IMG/VR virus record: IMGVR_UViG_3300014913_000017
Span: 1 to 52,300 of that record
Origin: a virus
Length of the DNA stretch: 52,300 nucleotides
Direction: 5' to 3' (one strand)
A program made the position numbers and the translations under genes. Shown one piece after another: positions 15,280 through 23,414 of the stretch (position 1 is the first letter of the stretch; the number at the start of each line of letters is the position of its first letter). The notes beneath the pieces are model-generated. The model did not search any database. It saw nothing but the letters and a program-made list of their open reading frames with translations, and was not told where the DNA came from.

Positions 15280-15807
15280 ATGGCCGATCCTTTCAAGGTA
15301 GATGATCTAGAAGTCACCAACAACGTGGACTGCACGGACGTGGTGGCCACGGGTGACGTGGGCGGGGATTCCGGCACGTTCACCACTTCCGCCACCGTTG
15401 GCGGTGTGGGCGTGGCCCTCCGCGCCACGGAACTGGACCAGGCCACTGGGGCCCTGGGCGCACCGTTCACCTCCAGTGGAGGTGGTGCATGGGAGGCGGC
15501 CTTCACGGTTCCGATCACGCTGTCCCTGGACGGCGGGATCCTGGCCGTGGCCTCCTTCGACGCGGAAGCCGCCGCCGCTGCCGCGGTCATGGCGGAGTTC
15601 CGGCTCACGATCGACGGCAACGCGGGTGGCGAGATCGGCGCGGACCTCCTGGCCACCCAGGACGCGATCCCCGGATCGGCCAACCACATGGAGGCCGGGC
15701 TCACGGCCGGGGCGATCAACGCGGTCCTGGAGGTCAAGGATGATGGGGTCACAGCCGTGACCGTAAGCCGGGCCACGATCAGCGCGATCGGCCTGGTGCA
15801 GAAGTAA
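15280..15807 (+). CDS. beta-rich virion or fiber protein
   Basis: This 175-residue protein starts behind AGGAGG. The N-terminus (FKVDDLEVTNNVDCTDVVATGDVGG) has the repeated short-strand pattern used by phage fiber proteins to describe triple-beta stalks. An Ala-rich middle (FDAEAAAAAAVMAEFRL) and a beta-rich C-terminus follow. Its own promoter precedes it. I recognise no named family; a small head or neck fiber is inferred from neighbours. Confidence 0.55.
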   Translation: MADPFKVDDLEVTNNVDCTDVVATGDVGGDSGTFTTSATVGGVGVALRATELDQATGALGAPFTSSGGGAWEAAFTVPITLSLDGGILAVASFDAEAAAAAAVMAEFRLTIDGNAGGEIGADLLATQDAIPGSANHMEAGLTAGAINAVLEVKDDGVTAVTVSRATISAIGLVQK

Positions 15808-15828
15808 GCCACGGAAGGAGGCTAGAAC

Positions 15829-16185
15829 ATGGCAGGTGGAAAGCTGTATCCCGACGAGGCCCTCCCGGAGGGTTACTTCGCAGGTCAAAAGCACATCACG
15901 CGGGAGCCCGATGACTACCCCGATCTGTGGGAACTGCTCAACAGCGTCCGCGGTGGTGGTGGAACCCGCCAGGGTTCGGGCACCGTGGTGAGCCCGGGCA
16001 CCTCGATCGCGGTCACGTTCCCGACCGCCTTCCCGGCGGGCTCCACGGTCCGCGTGGTGGCCACGGCGGAGGGGCAGAACGTGAACGTGTACCCCACCGC
16101 GATCACCGTCACGGGTTGCACCCTGAACATTTCGGGGGCCCTGGGCGTGGACTGTGTGGTGGCGTACACCGCGTTTGCGGAATAG
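15829..16185 (+). CDS. small virion protein with H-type-lectin-like beta domain
   Basis: This 118-residue protein starts behind GGAGG. The N-terminal ~50 residues (LYPDEALPEGYFAGQKHITR, then DLWELLNSVRGGGG) look like an attachment region. The rest, ITVTF-like strands with TSIAVTFPTAFPAGSTVRVV and a final VDCVVAYTAFAE, follows the H-type lectin or gp-like beta-sandwich pattern (V.FP.aF.....V.v) found at fiber tips. The likely role is a short appendage or adhesin subunit. The lectin likeness is from pattern only. Confidence 0.5.
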   Translation: MAGGKLYPDEALPEGYFAGQKHITREPDDYPDLWELLNSVRGGGGTRQGSGTVVSPGTSIAVTFPTAFPAGSTVRVVATAEGQNVNVYPTAITVTGCTLNISGALGVDCVVAYTAFAE

Positions 16186-16226
16186 CCCGCCAGGCCCACA
16201 CCCCACCGTTCATTTCCCACCGTGAA

Positions 16227-16256
16227 TTGACGCCCGCCCTCCCGGCGGGATAGTAT
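16227..16256 (+). promoter_or_regulatory. sigma70-like promoter, GATAGT class (site 4), with palindromic spacer
   Basis: TTGACG at 16227-16232, 16 bases, GATAGTAT at 16249-16256. The spacer contains CCCGCC (16233-16238) and GGCGGG (16244-16249), a perfect 6-bp inverted repeat, which could be an operator or a hairpin ending the upstream transcript. It would transcribe the connector and tail genes. Confidence 0.6.
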
Positions 16257-16274
16257 GACCTCCGGAGGTTGATT

Positions 16275-17063
16275 ATGCCCTATTGCGTCCGCGATATGCT
16301 CCGGGACAACAGCGGGTTGGGTGAGGGACTGCCGGATCCACCGCCTGGTGGTGACGGTCCCACGGACGATCGCCTGGATGCCATGATCGCCTTGGCCTCC
16401 CAACTGATCGACAGGTGGACGGGATGGTGGTTTGAGCCACGGGATCAAACGTACTTGCTGGACGGCCCAGGGGATTCGAGATCGCTTTACTTCCCGGCCC
16501 CGATCGTGTCCATCACCTCCGTGGAAAAATTGGACAGTGCGGGCGTGGTCACCTACACGTATGACACCGGCGATTACGTGGTGTACAACCGACACCTCCA
16601 GGGGAACCTCCCGGACGATCGGCGCAACCCCCGGATCGAGTACCAACAGGAGGGCCCGCTGTCCCTGGATGCAATCGTGTACCAGGAACGTGTGATCGGC
16701 GGTGGTCCAACCTGGATGGCATGGCCACGTGGCCAGCAAAATATCAAGGTGGTGGGGAGGTTCGGGTACACGGACCCGGACCCCCTGGGCGTGGATCCGG
16801 AAGGCGTGACCCCGGAAGCGATCAAACGGCTGTGCCGCCTGATCACGTTGCGGATCGTGTGGCCCGCATACAGCCACGGGGATCTGAATGAAGACGGCGG
16901 ACGGATCACGGATGAAAAGACCAGGGACCAGTCCTGGAAAAAGGCGTGGCCGTGGACTGAAAAGCTGGCCGGGTCCACGGGTATCGGAATGTGGACGGGT
17001 GACCCTGAGATCGATCAGTTGCTCATGACCTATCAGCGGCCCATGGGGATCGCGTCGATCTGA
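16275..17063 (+). CDS. head-tail connector (gp6/gp15-like) protein
   Basis: The start is ATG 16275, with CGGAGG 6 bases upstream; an in-frame TTG at 16269 abuts the ribosome site. The product is 262 residues. An N-terminal helix pair (DRLDAMIALASQLIDRWTG, then WWFEPRDQTYLLDG) matches head-tail connector adaptors, in which a helical bundle binds the portal. A beta segment follows (SLYFPAPIVSITSVEKLD, VVTYTYDTGDYVV), then helices (AIKRLCRLITLRIVW). The position, first of a coupled set ending in the sheath gene, fits an adaptor. It overlaps the next gene by one base. Confidence 0.7.
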   Translation: MPYCVRDMLRDNSGLGEGLPDPPPGGDGPTDDRLDAMIALASQLIDRWTGWWFEPRDQTYLLDGPGDSRSLYFPAPIVSITSVEKLDSAGVVTYTYDTGDYVVYNRHLQGNLPDDRRNPRIEYQQEGPLSLDAIVYQERVIGGGPTWMAWPRGQQNIKVVGRFGYTDPDPLGVDPEGVTPEAIKRLCRLITLRIVWPAYSHGDLNEDGGRITDEKTRDQSWKKAWPWTEKLAGSTGIGMWTGDPEIDQLLMTYQRPMGIASI

Positions 17064-17569
17064 TGTGGGTACCACTTCACAACCCGGTACTGGTGATCGT
17101 GGATGCGGTGGACGCTGCGGCCACACGGGCATTCGATCCGCCTGGTGAAGATCCCGGCGGATTCGATGATCTACTAAAGCAGCCCAGCGCATACCGGGAT
17201 CCCGTGAGCGGTGAACGGCGGGACGCGGTGCAGACTGTTGAACGTCAGTTCCTTGCCCAGATTGAAATGGACCTGGAGGCGATCAAGCGCATGACGGCCT
17301 CCGGGGACATCCCGGATTTTGACATGGTGCTGGTGGCCCACGTGCGCGACCTCACCAGGCGTGGGTACGTGAACGCGGACGGTTCATGCACGATCCAGAT
17401 CGGTGATCGTGTCCGTGAGTTTCAGCACCCCAGGCGGGCGGAGGTCATGGACCGATTCGACGGCAACCACACCGTGTGGATCGATGAGGTCCGATCCGCG
17501 TCCTGGGGGTTCAGTGGGAGGCGTGACCTGTTCCTGTTTTTCTGCACTAAGAAAACGGAACCGATCTGA
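17063..17569 (+). CDS. head closure or neck protein
   Basis: This 168-residue protein is coupled to genes on both sides by one-base overlaps. After an N-terminal hydrophobic strand (VLVIVDAVDAAATRAFD), a helical middle (VERQFLAQIEMDLEAIKRM) is followed by a beta C-terminus (RRDLFLFFCTKK). I recognise no named family. Its position between the connector adaptor and the virion morphogenesis protein is where head stopper or closure proteins are encoded, so this role is inferred from order. Confidence 0.5.
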   Translation: MWVPLHNPVLVIVDAVDAAATRAFDPPGEDPGGFDDLLKQPSAYRDPVSGERRDAVQTVERQFLAQIEMDLEAIKRMTASGDIPDFDMVLVAHVRDLTRRGYVNADGSCTIQIGDRVREFQHPRRAEVMDRFDGNHTVWIDEVRSASWGFSGRRDLFLFFCTKKTEPI

Positions 17570-18225
17570 TGGCTGGCAAGTCCGGCATGGGCCTGGACCC
17601 GTTGGTCATGCGGGCGGTTCTAGCTGCCCTCGATCCAGTGTCGAAGACCAAAGCCTTGCGGAAGGCGATCCGCCGGGAGGCCCAGTCCCTCCGTTCCATC
17701 ATGGTGCAGTCATTCCGCGTTCAGAAAGGTGGCGGGAAAAAGCGGTGGGCCAGGTTGTCTAAGGCCACGATCGCGTTGCGCCGATCAGAGGAAATGAAAC
17801 AAAAGGGCGGGCGCGTGAAGGGCACCAAGGCCCTGGTGGCCACGGGCCAGGAACGCAAGGCGATCCAGGTTATCCAGGTTATCCCGGGACGTGGTGACAC
17901 CTGGGAGGAACTGTTCATAGGGATCCCGCGTGGCACCAGGCGCAAGGCCGGGGGGTCCATGATCAACATTGCGCTGATCCATGAATTCGGCGCGGTGATC
18001 AAGCCCAGCCAGAAACAGATCGCGTGGTTTTGGGGTGCGATCAGCAAGAGCAACACGCCCCAGGCCCGGGCCATGATCGCGGAACAGAAACAGCGCGGGA
18101 AAAAGCGGGGCACCTCACTGTGGATCATCCCACCGCGTCCCATGATCGGACCGTCCACGGAGGTGTGGGGGGACGGCCTCGACGCACGGATCGATAAACA
18201 CCTCCAGACCATGGTGGGAGGATGA
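17569..18225 (+). CDS. phage virion morphogenesis / tail completion protein (HK97 gp10 or Mu gpG type)
   Basis: This 218-residue protein has an N-terminal helix (KALRKAIRREAQSLRSIMVQ), then KRWARLSKATIALRR (the W..LS..T...R motif of this family) and LVATGQERKAIQV. A central IALIHEFGAVI (xxHEFG, a hallmark of gp10/gpG-type proteins) follows, and LWIIPPRPMIGPS (the PPRPFxG-like motif) ends it. This family completes the tail or joins tail to head. The region around residues 155-190 contains a longer basic insert than usual (AEQKQRGKKRG). One base separates it from the next gene. Confidence 0.8.
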   Translation: MAGKSGMGLDPLVMRAVLAALDPVSKTKALRKAIRREAQSLRSIMVQSFRVQKGGGKKRWARLSKATIALRRSEEMKQKGGRVKGTKALVATGQERKAIQVIQVIPGRGDTWEELFIGIPRGTRRKAGGSMINIALIHEFGAVIKPSQKQIAWFWGAISKSNTPQARAMIAEQKQRGKKRGTSLWIIPPRPMIGPSTEVWGDGLDARIDKHLQTMVGG

Positions 18226-18226
18226 C

Positions 18227-19195
18227 ATGGCGATACCAACGATCACCAGCGTGACGCCTTCAACCTTGGTGAGCACCACCAGGGCACAGGTGATCATCAC
18301 GGGTACCAACTTCAACCTGTGGCCCGGGATCCCATTCGCCAACGCTGGCGTGGCTGTCATGTTTGTTTTTGACGGGGAGGAATTCCTGGCCGATCACATC
18401 GGGGTGATCAGTGACACGGAAATCCGTTGCACCGCGTTTCACTACATGGGCGATCACAAGGCAAGTCCGTACACCGGGGACGTTCGAGTGTACAACCTCC
18501 AGGCGGACGGATCGCCCGTGCCTGGTGAGGTGGCCACCCTGGTGGATGCGGTCACGTACAAGCCCGACGATCACCTCCCCGGGGACGGTGCCCAGTGGGG
18601 GTTCACGGTCCGCGTGTTGCGTGAGTACCTCCGCCTGTTGAAGATCACCCTCCGGGACATCCCGATCGGGATCGCCACCCACACGGACTACCACCCGGAA
18701 GGTGTGATCGTTCACTTCGACATTGACCTCCCCGCACTGGGGATCGCGGACATCGGGGCGGACATCCAGCCCCACACGCCCTATGACCCGGACCGGGATC
18801 GGACGGAAGGGGAGGAGGAGGAATACCTCCCCACCCAGTACCTGTGGCTCCGCATGAGCCTCCTCCCGCTGTCAGAAAATGCGGACGAAACCCTGTCACT
18901 TACTGAAACGGTCATGAGGTTTGGCCAGCGTGTGCGACAGGTCCACGTCCGCAAGGGTCCGGGGTCAACGGACAGGCTCACCCTCCGCCACTACCTTGAC
19001 CCCGCTCCAGAGTTTGTGTTTAATGCGGGAGTGGGAACGTCCCAGGCGGCGTTCACTGTGAGGCTGGGCCCAGTGCCAATAGAAACGCCAGAAATCACCG
19101 ATCGACTGTTCCCGCTGGAGGAGGCCCTGGTACACGCCTGGGCCAATGTCGATCTGACGGGCCCCGAACGTGAAACGACGATCCTTGAACCGTGA
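18227..19195 (+). CDS. IPT/TIG domain fused to a tail-terminator-like protein
   Basis: This 322-residue protein opens with PTITSVTPSTLVSTTRAQVI and ITGTNFN, the standard start of an IPT/TIG immunoglobulin-like domain (residues ~1-110). From ~125 on, WGFTVRVLREYLRLLKITLRDI, a beta stretch with IVHFDIDLPALGI, and YLWLRMSLLPLSENADETLS followed by LTETVMRFGQRVRQV resemble tail-terminator proteins that cap the tube. It lies between the virion morphogenesis gene and the sheath gene, where terminators are encoded. IPT domains are usually found in tail tube, fiber or decoration proteins. Assignment of the C-terminal part is inference. Confidence 0.6.
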   Translation: MAIPTITSVTPSTLVSTTRAQVIITGTNFNLWPGIPFANAGVAVMFVFDGEEFLADHIGVISDTEIRCTAFHYMGDHKASPYTGDVRVYNLQADGSPVPGEVATLVDAVTYKPDDHLPGDGAQWGFTVRVLREYLRLLKITLRDIPIGIATHTDYHPEGVIVHFDIDLPALGIADIGADIQPHTPYDPDRDRTEGEEEEYLPTQYLWLRMSLLPLSENADETLSLTETVMRFGQRVRQVHVRKGPGSTDRLTLRHYLDPAPEFVFNAGVGTSQAAFTVRLGPVPIETPEITDRLFPLEEALVHAWANVDLTGPERETTILEP

Positions 19196-19207
19196 GCGGA
19201 GGCACTG

Positions 19208-19651
19208 ATGTACACACAAGTTAAGATCCGCAACCTCACCACGGGCCCTCTGGCAATCATGAACACATGGGGGCCCCAGGTGGAACGGCGCGTGGCGCGG
19301 ACGCAATGGAAAAAGGGACAGGACGGCCTGGTGAAAAAGCACGTGCTGGACGTGCGCCAGGTTCCAACGGCCTTCAACCTGCCCGCTGGTGAGGAGGTCA
19401 CCCTCCCCCGGGCCGCGGCCAACTCGGATCAGATCGTGGGCCTCCACCGCAACAACATGATCAGCGTGTCCCCTGTGAAGCCCAAGGACGCCCCCCAGGC
19501 CCCCGCGGAAGTGGAAACGGCCAAGGACACCTCCCAGGCCCCGGAAGGCCAGGAGGAGGCGGGTGATGGCCCACAGGACAGCACGGAAAAAGACCACCGC
19601 CAGGGCAACGGCCGTGGCAAGGGAAAAGGCAAGGGCAGGTCCGGGAAGTAG
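19208..19651 (+). CDS. small tail-region protein with GKGKG-rich basic tail
   Basis: This 147-residue protein starts behind GGAGG with spacing 8. The first ~85 residues are beta-rich (YTQVKIRNLTTGPLAIMNT, WGPQVERRV, NLPAGEEVTLPRAAA). The C-terminal ~60 residues are low complexity: an acidic Gln/Glu/Ala part, then GNGRGKGKGKGRSGK. The final GKGKG tail resembles that of the Sak4-like ATPase at 49434. It directly precedes the sheath gene. The function is unknown; the tail could bind nucleic acid or an acidic partner. Confidence 0.55.
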   Translation: MYTQVKIRNLTTGPLAIMNTWGPQVERRVARTQWKKGQDGLVKKHVLDVRQVPTAFNLPAGEEVTLPRAAANSDQIVGLHRNNMISVSPVKPKDAPQAPAEVETAKDTSQAPEGQEEAGDGPQDSTEKDHRQGNGRGKGKGKGRSGK

Positions 19652-19678
19652 GACGGACACCAACACCGGGAGGACGGC

Positions 19679-21883
19679 ATGAGTGCAACGCAAGGCGCGT
19701 CACGGACGATCATCGAAAGGCTCCCACCAAGCCTGAAAAGCCTGGTGGGCGTGGCGACCTCCACGATCCACCTCACTGGTGTGGCCTTCAAGGGCCCGGT
19801 GGGCCAGGTCACGGGCCCTTACGGCGCGTGGTCCGGGTTCAAAAAGGTGTACGGTGGACTGATCACCACGTCATACCTCCCCGTGACGGTGTGGGGGATC
19901 ATGCGGGCCCCGCGTGGGCTCAAACGGGTGTATATCACCCGGGTGACGCACTTCACCGATCCGGATGACAGGACCACCACCACGGCGGTGGCTGGCACCC
20001 TGAACCTGGCGGGCAACACCACCAACCCCACCCAGGGCGCGGTCACGTCCGGCAATGCCGGAACGTTCAACCTGGAAAGCGGGCAAACCCTGGACATCCA
20101 CTGTGACGAGGACGTGGGTGGACCGGACACGGCCACGTTCACCGGGACGGTGGCCCTCCTTCCGGGTGCCCCGTGGGTGGGCCCCATGCTCCCGGCGGAT
20201 CAACTGACGTTTTTCACGGACGCGGATCCGGATCCACAGGTGGTGGTGTTCGCGGGTGGTGAAACCCTCCAGCAAACCGCGGACCTGATCAACGGTACCG
20301 TGTCCGGGATCACGGCCACGGTGGTGGGCCCGGTGATCGACCTGACCTCCAACACGGAGGGCACGGACGGCCGGGTACAGATCAGCGCGGAGGCTCCCCC
20401 CGGTGTGGCCGCCAAGATCGGTCATGTGGTTGGCCCGGCCGCCGTGGGTGGTGGCAACGTGGCCAATATCGATGCGGTGACATTCGCGGAGGCAAAGTCG
20501 ATCATCGAAGCGGCCGTCGTCAACCCGGTCTCGGGTGTGCTGGTCACGGAGGAACTGACGGGCGAGATCACGATCACCTCCCAGCGCGTGGGTGGTGGCG
20601 TGGGTTCCAGCGTCCAGATCGAAGTGGGCTCCACGGCGGTGGGCTTCAACTTCGACAACCTCCTCCACCAGGGCACCGCGGCCAGCGTTGCCACGGTGGT
20701 GGTGATCGATGCCAAGTACCCGGGTGATCACACGCTCACGATCGATGTGGAGGATCCCACGGATGGGGATGCCACCCACTACAAGATCAAAGTGTACCAG
20801 GCCGGGGAACTGGTGGAGACGTGGGACGACCTCCCGGCGGACAGCGGGGCGGACACGATCGTGAATGACGCGGACGTGGGCTCCACGTGGATCACGCTCA
20901 CGGACCAGGGCGTGGGGTTCCGCCCCACCAACGTGACGGCCCAGGCCGTGGCGGGTGGTTCCACCGGACTGGTGGGCCTGGTGGATGCGGATTTCATCGG
21001 GGACGCGGGGATCAGGTCCACGCGCCTGTGGCCGGACTACATCGCCCTCCGTGCCGTGCCGGGCTGGGCCACCGCGGTGGTGCAACCGGACCTGGTGAAC
21101 TGGTGCGAGGAAACCAACAGCTTTGCCGTCCTGGGCGGGGCGTTCGGTTTCACGGTGGATGGTGTCCGCACATACGTGAAGACCACGGCGGGGCTCAAGG
21201 GCCTTTCGGAATACGGCGCGTTCTACTGGCCGAACGTGAAGATCGCCAACCCGGATACGGACGTGTACGGGGATGACACGGAAATCCTGGTGAACGCGGA
21301 GGGCGCGGTCCTGGCCTCGATCATCGTTCAGGATTCCAAGCCCGGCGGCGTCCATGAGGCCGCGGGCGGACTGGAAAACGGGAGGCTGTGGGGCGTCACG
21401 GACGTGGAAACGGAGGCGGTGTACGATGAGGTGGAACGGGACAAGCTGTACCCGGACCGGATCAACATCATTCACCATGACGCCACCGGGGAGCCGTTCT
21501 ACATCGACGGGTCACGGACCCTGGCCAGCGGTGGACCGTTCCCCTCCATCGGGGAATCCCGCGGTGTGATCTACATCACGGAAACGGTCCGGCAATTCGT
21601 GGACCCCAAGCGCCACCAAAACATCACCCTCCGCCTCCTGGCGGAAGTGCGGAACGCGATCGAACTGTTCCTCCGCAAGGAGGCCAAGCTGGGCGCGTTT
21701 TTCACGGCGGACCCGGCCCAAGCCTTTTACGTGGACACCAGCGAAAACGTGAACCCGCCAAGCGAGCGGGCCAAGCACGTGCTCCACGTGGTGCTGGGGC
21801 TCAACAAGGCGGAACCCGCGGAGTGGATCGTCCTGGAGGTCACCAAGGACACCCGCGCACTGTTTGAGGAACTGGGCCTGTAG
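19679..21883 (+). CDS. contractile tail sheath protein
   Basis: This 734-residue protein is the defining myovirus gene of the window. The N-terminal part (HLTGVAFKGPVGQVTGPYGA, FKKVYGG) is typical of sheath domain I. A large inserted beta region (residues ~90-430, Thr- and Gly-rich, e.g. TGEITITSQRVGGGV) projects from the sheath. The conserved C-terminal core contains YGAFYWPNVKI, DRINIIHHDATGEPFYIDG, the RGVIYITETVRQFVDPKRH helix, RLLAEVRNAIELFLRKEA and a closing strand EWIVLEVTKD. Sheath subunits stack around the tube and contract to inject DNA. It is followed by the tail tube gene after 22 bases. The length is toward the upper end for this family because of the inserted domains. Confidence 0.92.
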   Translation: MSATQGASRTIIERLPPSLKSLVGVATSTIHLTGVAFKGPVGQVTGPYGAWSGFKKVYGGLITTSYLPVTVWGIMRAPRGLKRVYITRVTHFTDPDDRTTTTAVAGTLNLAGNTTNPTQGAVTSGNAGTFNLESGQTLDIHCDEDVGGPDTATFTGTVALLPGAPWVGPMLPADQLTFFTDADPDPQVVVFAGGETLQQTADLINGTVSGITATVVGPVIDLTSNTEGTDGRVQISAEAPPGVAAKIGHVVGPAAVGGGNVANIDAVTFAEAKSIIEAAVVNPVSGVLVTEELTGEITITSQRVGGGVGSSVQIEVGSTAVGFNFDNLLHQGTAASVATVVVIDAKYPGDHTLTIDVEDPTDGDATHYKIKVYQAGELVETWDDLPADSGADTIVNDADVGSTWITLTDQGVGFRPTNVTAQAVAGGSTGLVGLVDADFIGDAGIRSTRLWPDYIALRAVPGWATAVVQPDLVNWCEETNSFAVLGGAFGFTVDGVRTYVKTTAGLKGLSEYGAFYWPNVKIANPDTDVYGDDTEILVNAEGAVLASIIVQDSKPGGVHEAAGGLENGRLWGVTDVETEAVYDEVERDKLYPDRINIIHHDATGEPFYIDGSRTLASGGPFPSIGESRGVIYITETVRQFVDPKRHQNITLRLLAEVRNAIELFLRKEAKLGAFFTADPAQAFYVDTSENVNPPSERAKHVLHVVLGLNKAEPAEWIVLEVTKDTRALFEELGL

Positions 21884-21905
21884 ATAGAGCCCAAGGAGGA
21901 TCATC

Positions 21906-22370
21906 ATGGACGTGAGAGGACGCCCGGCCAACTTCTATGACAAGGCGCGGTTCCTGGTCGAAATCGACCTGATGCAATACGCGGGCTTTCAGTCCGTGTC
22001 CGATGTGTCAAGCGCGTTCGCGGCCAAGCTGTACCACGACGGGGCCTCCCCCACGCCTTTCAAAAAGGCGGGCAAGGAGGATTACCCCAACGTCACGCTG
22101 GAACAGGGCGCGAGTGAAGATCGGGACATGGAGGACTGGTGGAACCTGGTCAAGTCCAGTGTCCGCGGGTACGGCGTGATCCCGGACCTGTACAAGCGCA
22201 ACGTGACGATCGTTCAGATCGATGAAACCGGGGACCGCAAGCGGGAGATCGTCCTGTTCGGCGCGTACCCGGTCAACATGGTGATGGGTTCATGGGATGC
22301 CACGGACCAGGAGGGATTTGTGATCAAGTCCCTGGAACTGGCATACGATGAACTGGAGGTCATCAGCTAG
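21906..22370 (+). CDS. tail tube protein
   Basis: This 154-residue protein starts behind AAGGAGG. It matches the T4 gp19-like tube pattern: an N-terminal FLVEIDLMQYAGFQSVSDVS (strand, then the F.eVsg motif), KLYHDGASPTPFKKAG, YPNVTLEQGASEDRDMEDWW (TLxxG...xxxW) and a final strand pair (DATDQEGFVIKSLELAYDEL). The length is typical of this family. Tube subunits form hexameric rings inside the sheath, with length set by the tape measure protein. Strong hairpin potential follows the stop, fitting higher expression of sheath and tube than of downstream genes. Confidence 0.88.
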   Translation: MDVRGRPANFYDKARFLVEIDLMQYAGFQSVSDVSSAFAAKLYHDGASPTPFKKAGKEDYPNVTLEQGASEDRDMEDWWNLVKSSVRGYGVIPDLYKRNVTIVQIDETGDRKREIVLFGAYPVNMVMGSWDATDQEGFVIKSLELAYDELEVIS

Positions 22371-22387
22371 TCCCTCCCCTTTCCGCC

Positions 22388-22405
22388 CCGCCTCGATCGT
22401 GGCGG
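22388..22405 (+). terminator. hairpin after the tail tube gene, possible attenuator
   Basis: CCGCC (22388-22392) and GGCGG (22401-22405) enclose TCGATCGT. No T-run follows, so it is at best an attenuator or mRNA 3'-end stabiliser. The gap to the next gene (117 bases) also holds ACTGGC/GCCAGT inverted repeat arms and a CCAGTTAA motif. Confidence 0.35.
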
Positions 22406-22461
22406 TGCCTGGGCCCCCTATAAGCGGGATTGCCACTGGCACCACACACAACAACACCAGG

Positions 22462-22469
22462 CCAGTTAA
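22462..22469 (+). repeat. CCAGTTAA intergenic motif (copy 4)
   Basis: CCAGTTAA lies 18 bases before the ATG at 22488, just upstream of AAGGAGG. Its CCAGT also forms the right arm of a 6-bp inverted repeat (ACTGGC 22435-22440, GCCAGT 22461-22466). Confidence 0.45.
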
Positions 22470-22487
22470 TTTCCAAGGAGGAAAACC

Positions 22488-23201
22488 ATGGCGATCACCG
22501 TGACGTGTCCAAGTGGATTGAAGGGCGAAATCAGAAAGCCCAAGGTCCGCGATATTTCCGAACTGCGGAAGGGTGGAAACTCGATCCGCGCATACACCAA
22601 GCTGTTGCGATCGTGCTGGGAACGCACCCTGGAAAAAGGGGTGTACAACTGGGAAGGCGATCCCAACAACGTGCCATGGTCGGAAGTGTTGAGCGGGGAT
22701 CGGTTCTACATCCTCCTCCAGATCCGCGTGGCCCTGTTCGGTCCCGTGTACAAGTTCAACGTGACGTGTGGGACGTGCGGATCCAGGTTTGCCTGGGAGG
22801 TGAACGTGGAGGAGGACATCGAAGTCAAGCCCCTGTCCGATGCGGCCAAGGAAATCCTGGCCGGACAGGATAAACTGTTTTCCTGCACCCTGATCGACGG
22901 CCGGGAGGTGCAGTTCAGGGCGGGCACCGGACGCATGGAAGCGGCGATCGACGGTCAAGAGGATCCGATCATCAAGTTTGTTCTACCGCGGATCCACAGC
23001 CTGGACGGACAGGCCCAGCCCAAGCAAATCAAGGAGGCCCTCCTGGACATGGATCAGGATGTGTTTGATCACCTCCAGGCGGAACTGGCCGCGAGTGAAT
23101 GCGGGCCGGACATTGCGATCCTGGCGCGGTGCAACTGTAACGCCACGTCGAGGATTGACCTCCCTTTCGACCGAACGTTTTTTTACCCTCGATCAGGGTA
23201 G
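22488..23201 (+). CDS. tail assembly chaperone / T4 gp26-like protein with zinc ribbon
   Basis: This 237-residue protein starts behind AAGGAGG. It matches the T4 baseplate gp26-like family: LKGEIRKPKVRDISELRKGG, FYILLQIRVALFGPVYKFNV, a Cys pair TCGTCG followed by FAWEV, and a late CNCNA-x5-LPFD ending in RTFF. The Cys pairs probably bind zinc. It lies between tube and tape measure, the place of tail assembly chaperones, which usually come as a frameshifted pair. The reading frame contains a run of seven T at 23178-23184, close to its stop. The -1 frame is open from there through the end of the next small ORF. Confidence 0.75.
   Translation: MAITVTCPSGLKGEIRKPKVRDISELRKGGNSIRAYTKLLRSCWERTLEKGVYNWEGDPNNVPWSEVLSGDRFYILLQIRVALFGPVYKFNVTCGTCGSRFAWEVNVEEDIEVKPLSDAAKEILAGQDKLFSCTLIDGREVQFRAGTGRMEAAIDGQEDPIIKFVLPRIHSLDGQAQPKQIKEALLDMDQDVFDHLQAELAASECGPDIAILARCNCNATSRIDLPFDRTFFYPRSG
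23178..23184 (+). promoter_or_regulatory. T7 run: probable programmed -1 frameshift site
   Basis: Seven consecutive T at codons ACG TTT TTT TAC. A ribosome slipping one base back continues as FFLPSIRVALEEMLPLP and stays open to 23413, while the zero frame stops at 23199. The position between the tube and tape measure genes is where many tailed phages make a chaperone pair by frameshifting. Confidence 0.6.
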
Positions 23202-23212
23202 CCCTGGAGGAA

Positions 23213-23413
23213 ATGTTGCCGCTGCCCACATCTGAAATGCTGGAGCAACAGATCGCGGAGGTCTGCTACCAGTACCCCCAGGTGGGTGGTGTCAATATAG
23301 ATGTGCGGACGTGCCAGGATCTTGGGCTGGATGAACTGTACCGATACGCCAAACACCAGGCGCGGATCCGGCGGGAACTGGTGGACGCAATGAAACGGAA
23401 GGCGCGGGGATAA
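23213..23413 (+). CDS. second-frame part of the tail assembly chaperone pair
   Basis: Sixty-six residues from ATG 23213 (PLPTSEMLEQQIAEVCYQY, then DLGLDELYRYAKHQARIRRE): a helical protein like the short second chaperone (T-like) halves. GGAGG lies only 2 bases before this ATG, too close for good initiation; TTG 23216 has better spacing. More likely the segment is made as a -1 frameshift extension of the previous gene at the T7 run. A fused product of about 307 residues would result. It ends 1 base before the tape measure gene. Confidence 0.6.
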   Translation: MLPLPTSEMLEQQIAEVCYQYPQVGGVNIDVRTCQDLGLDELYRYAKHQARIRRELVDAMKRKARG

Positions 23414-23414
23414 C

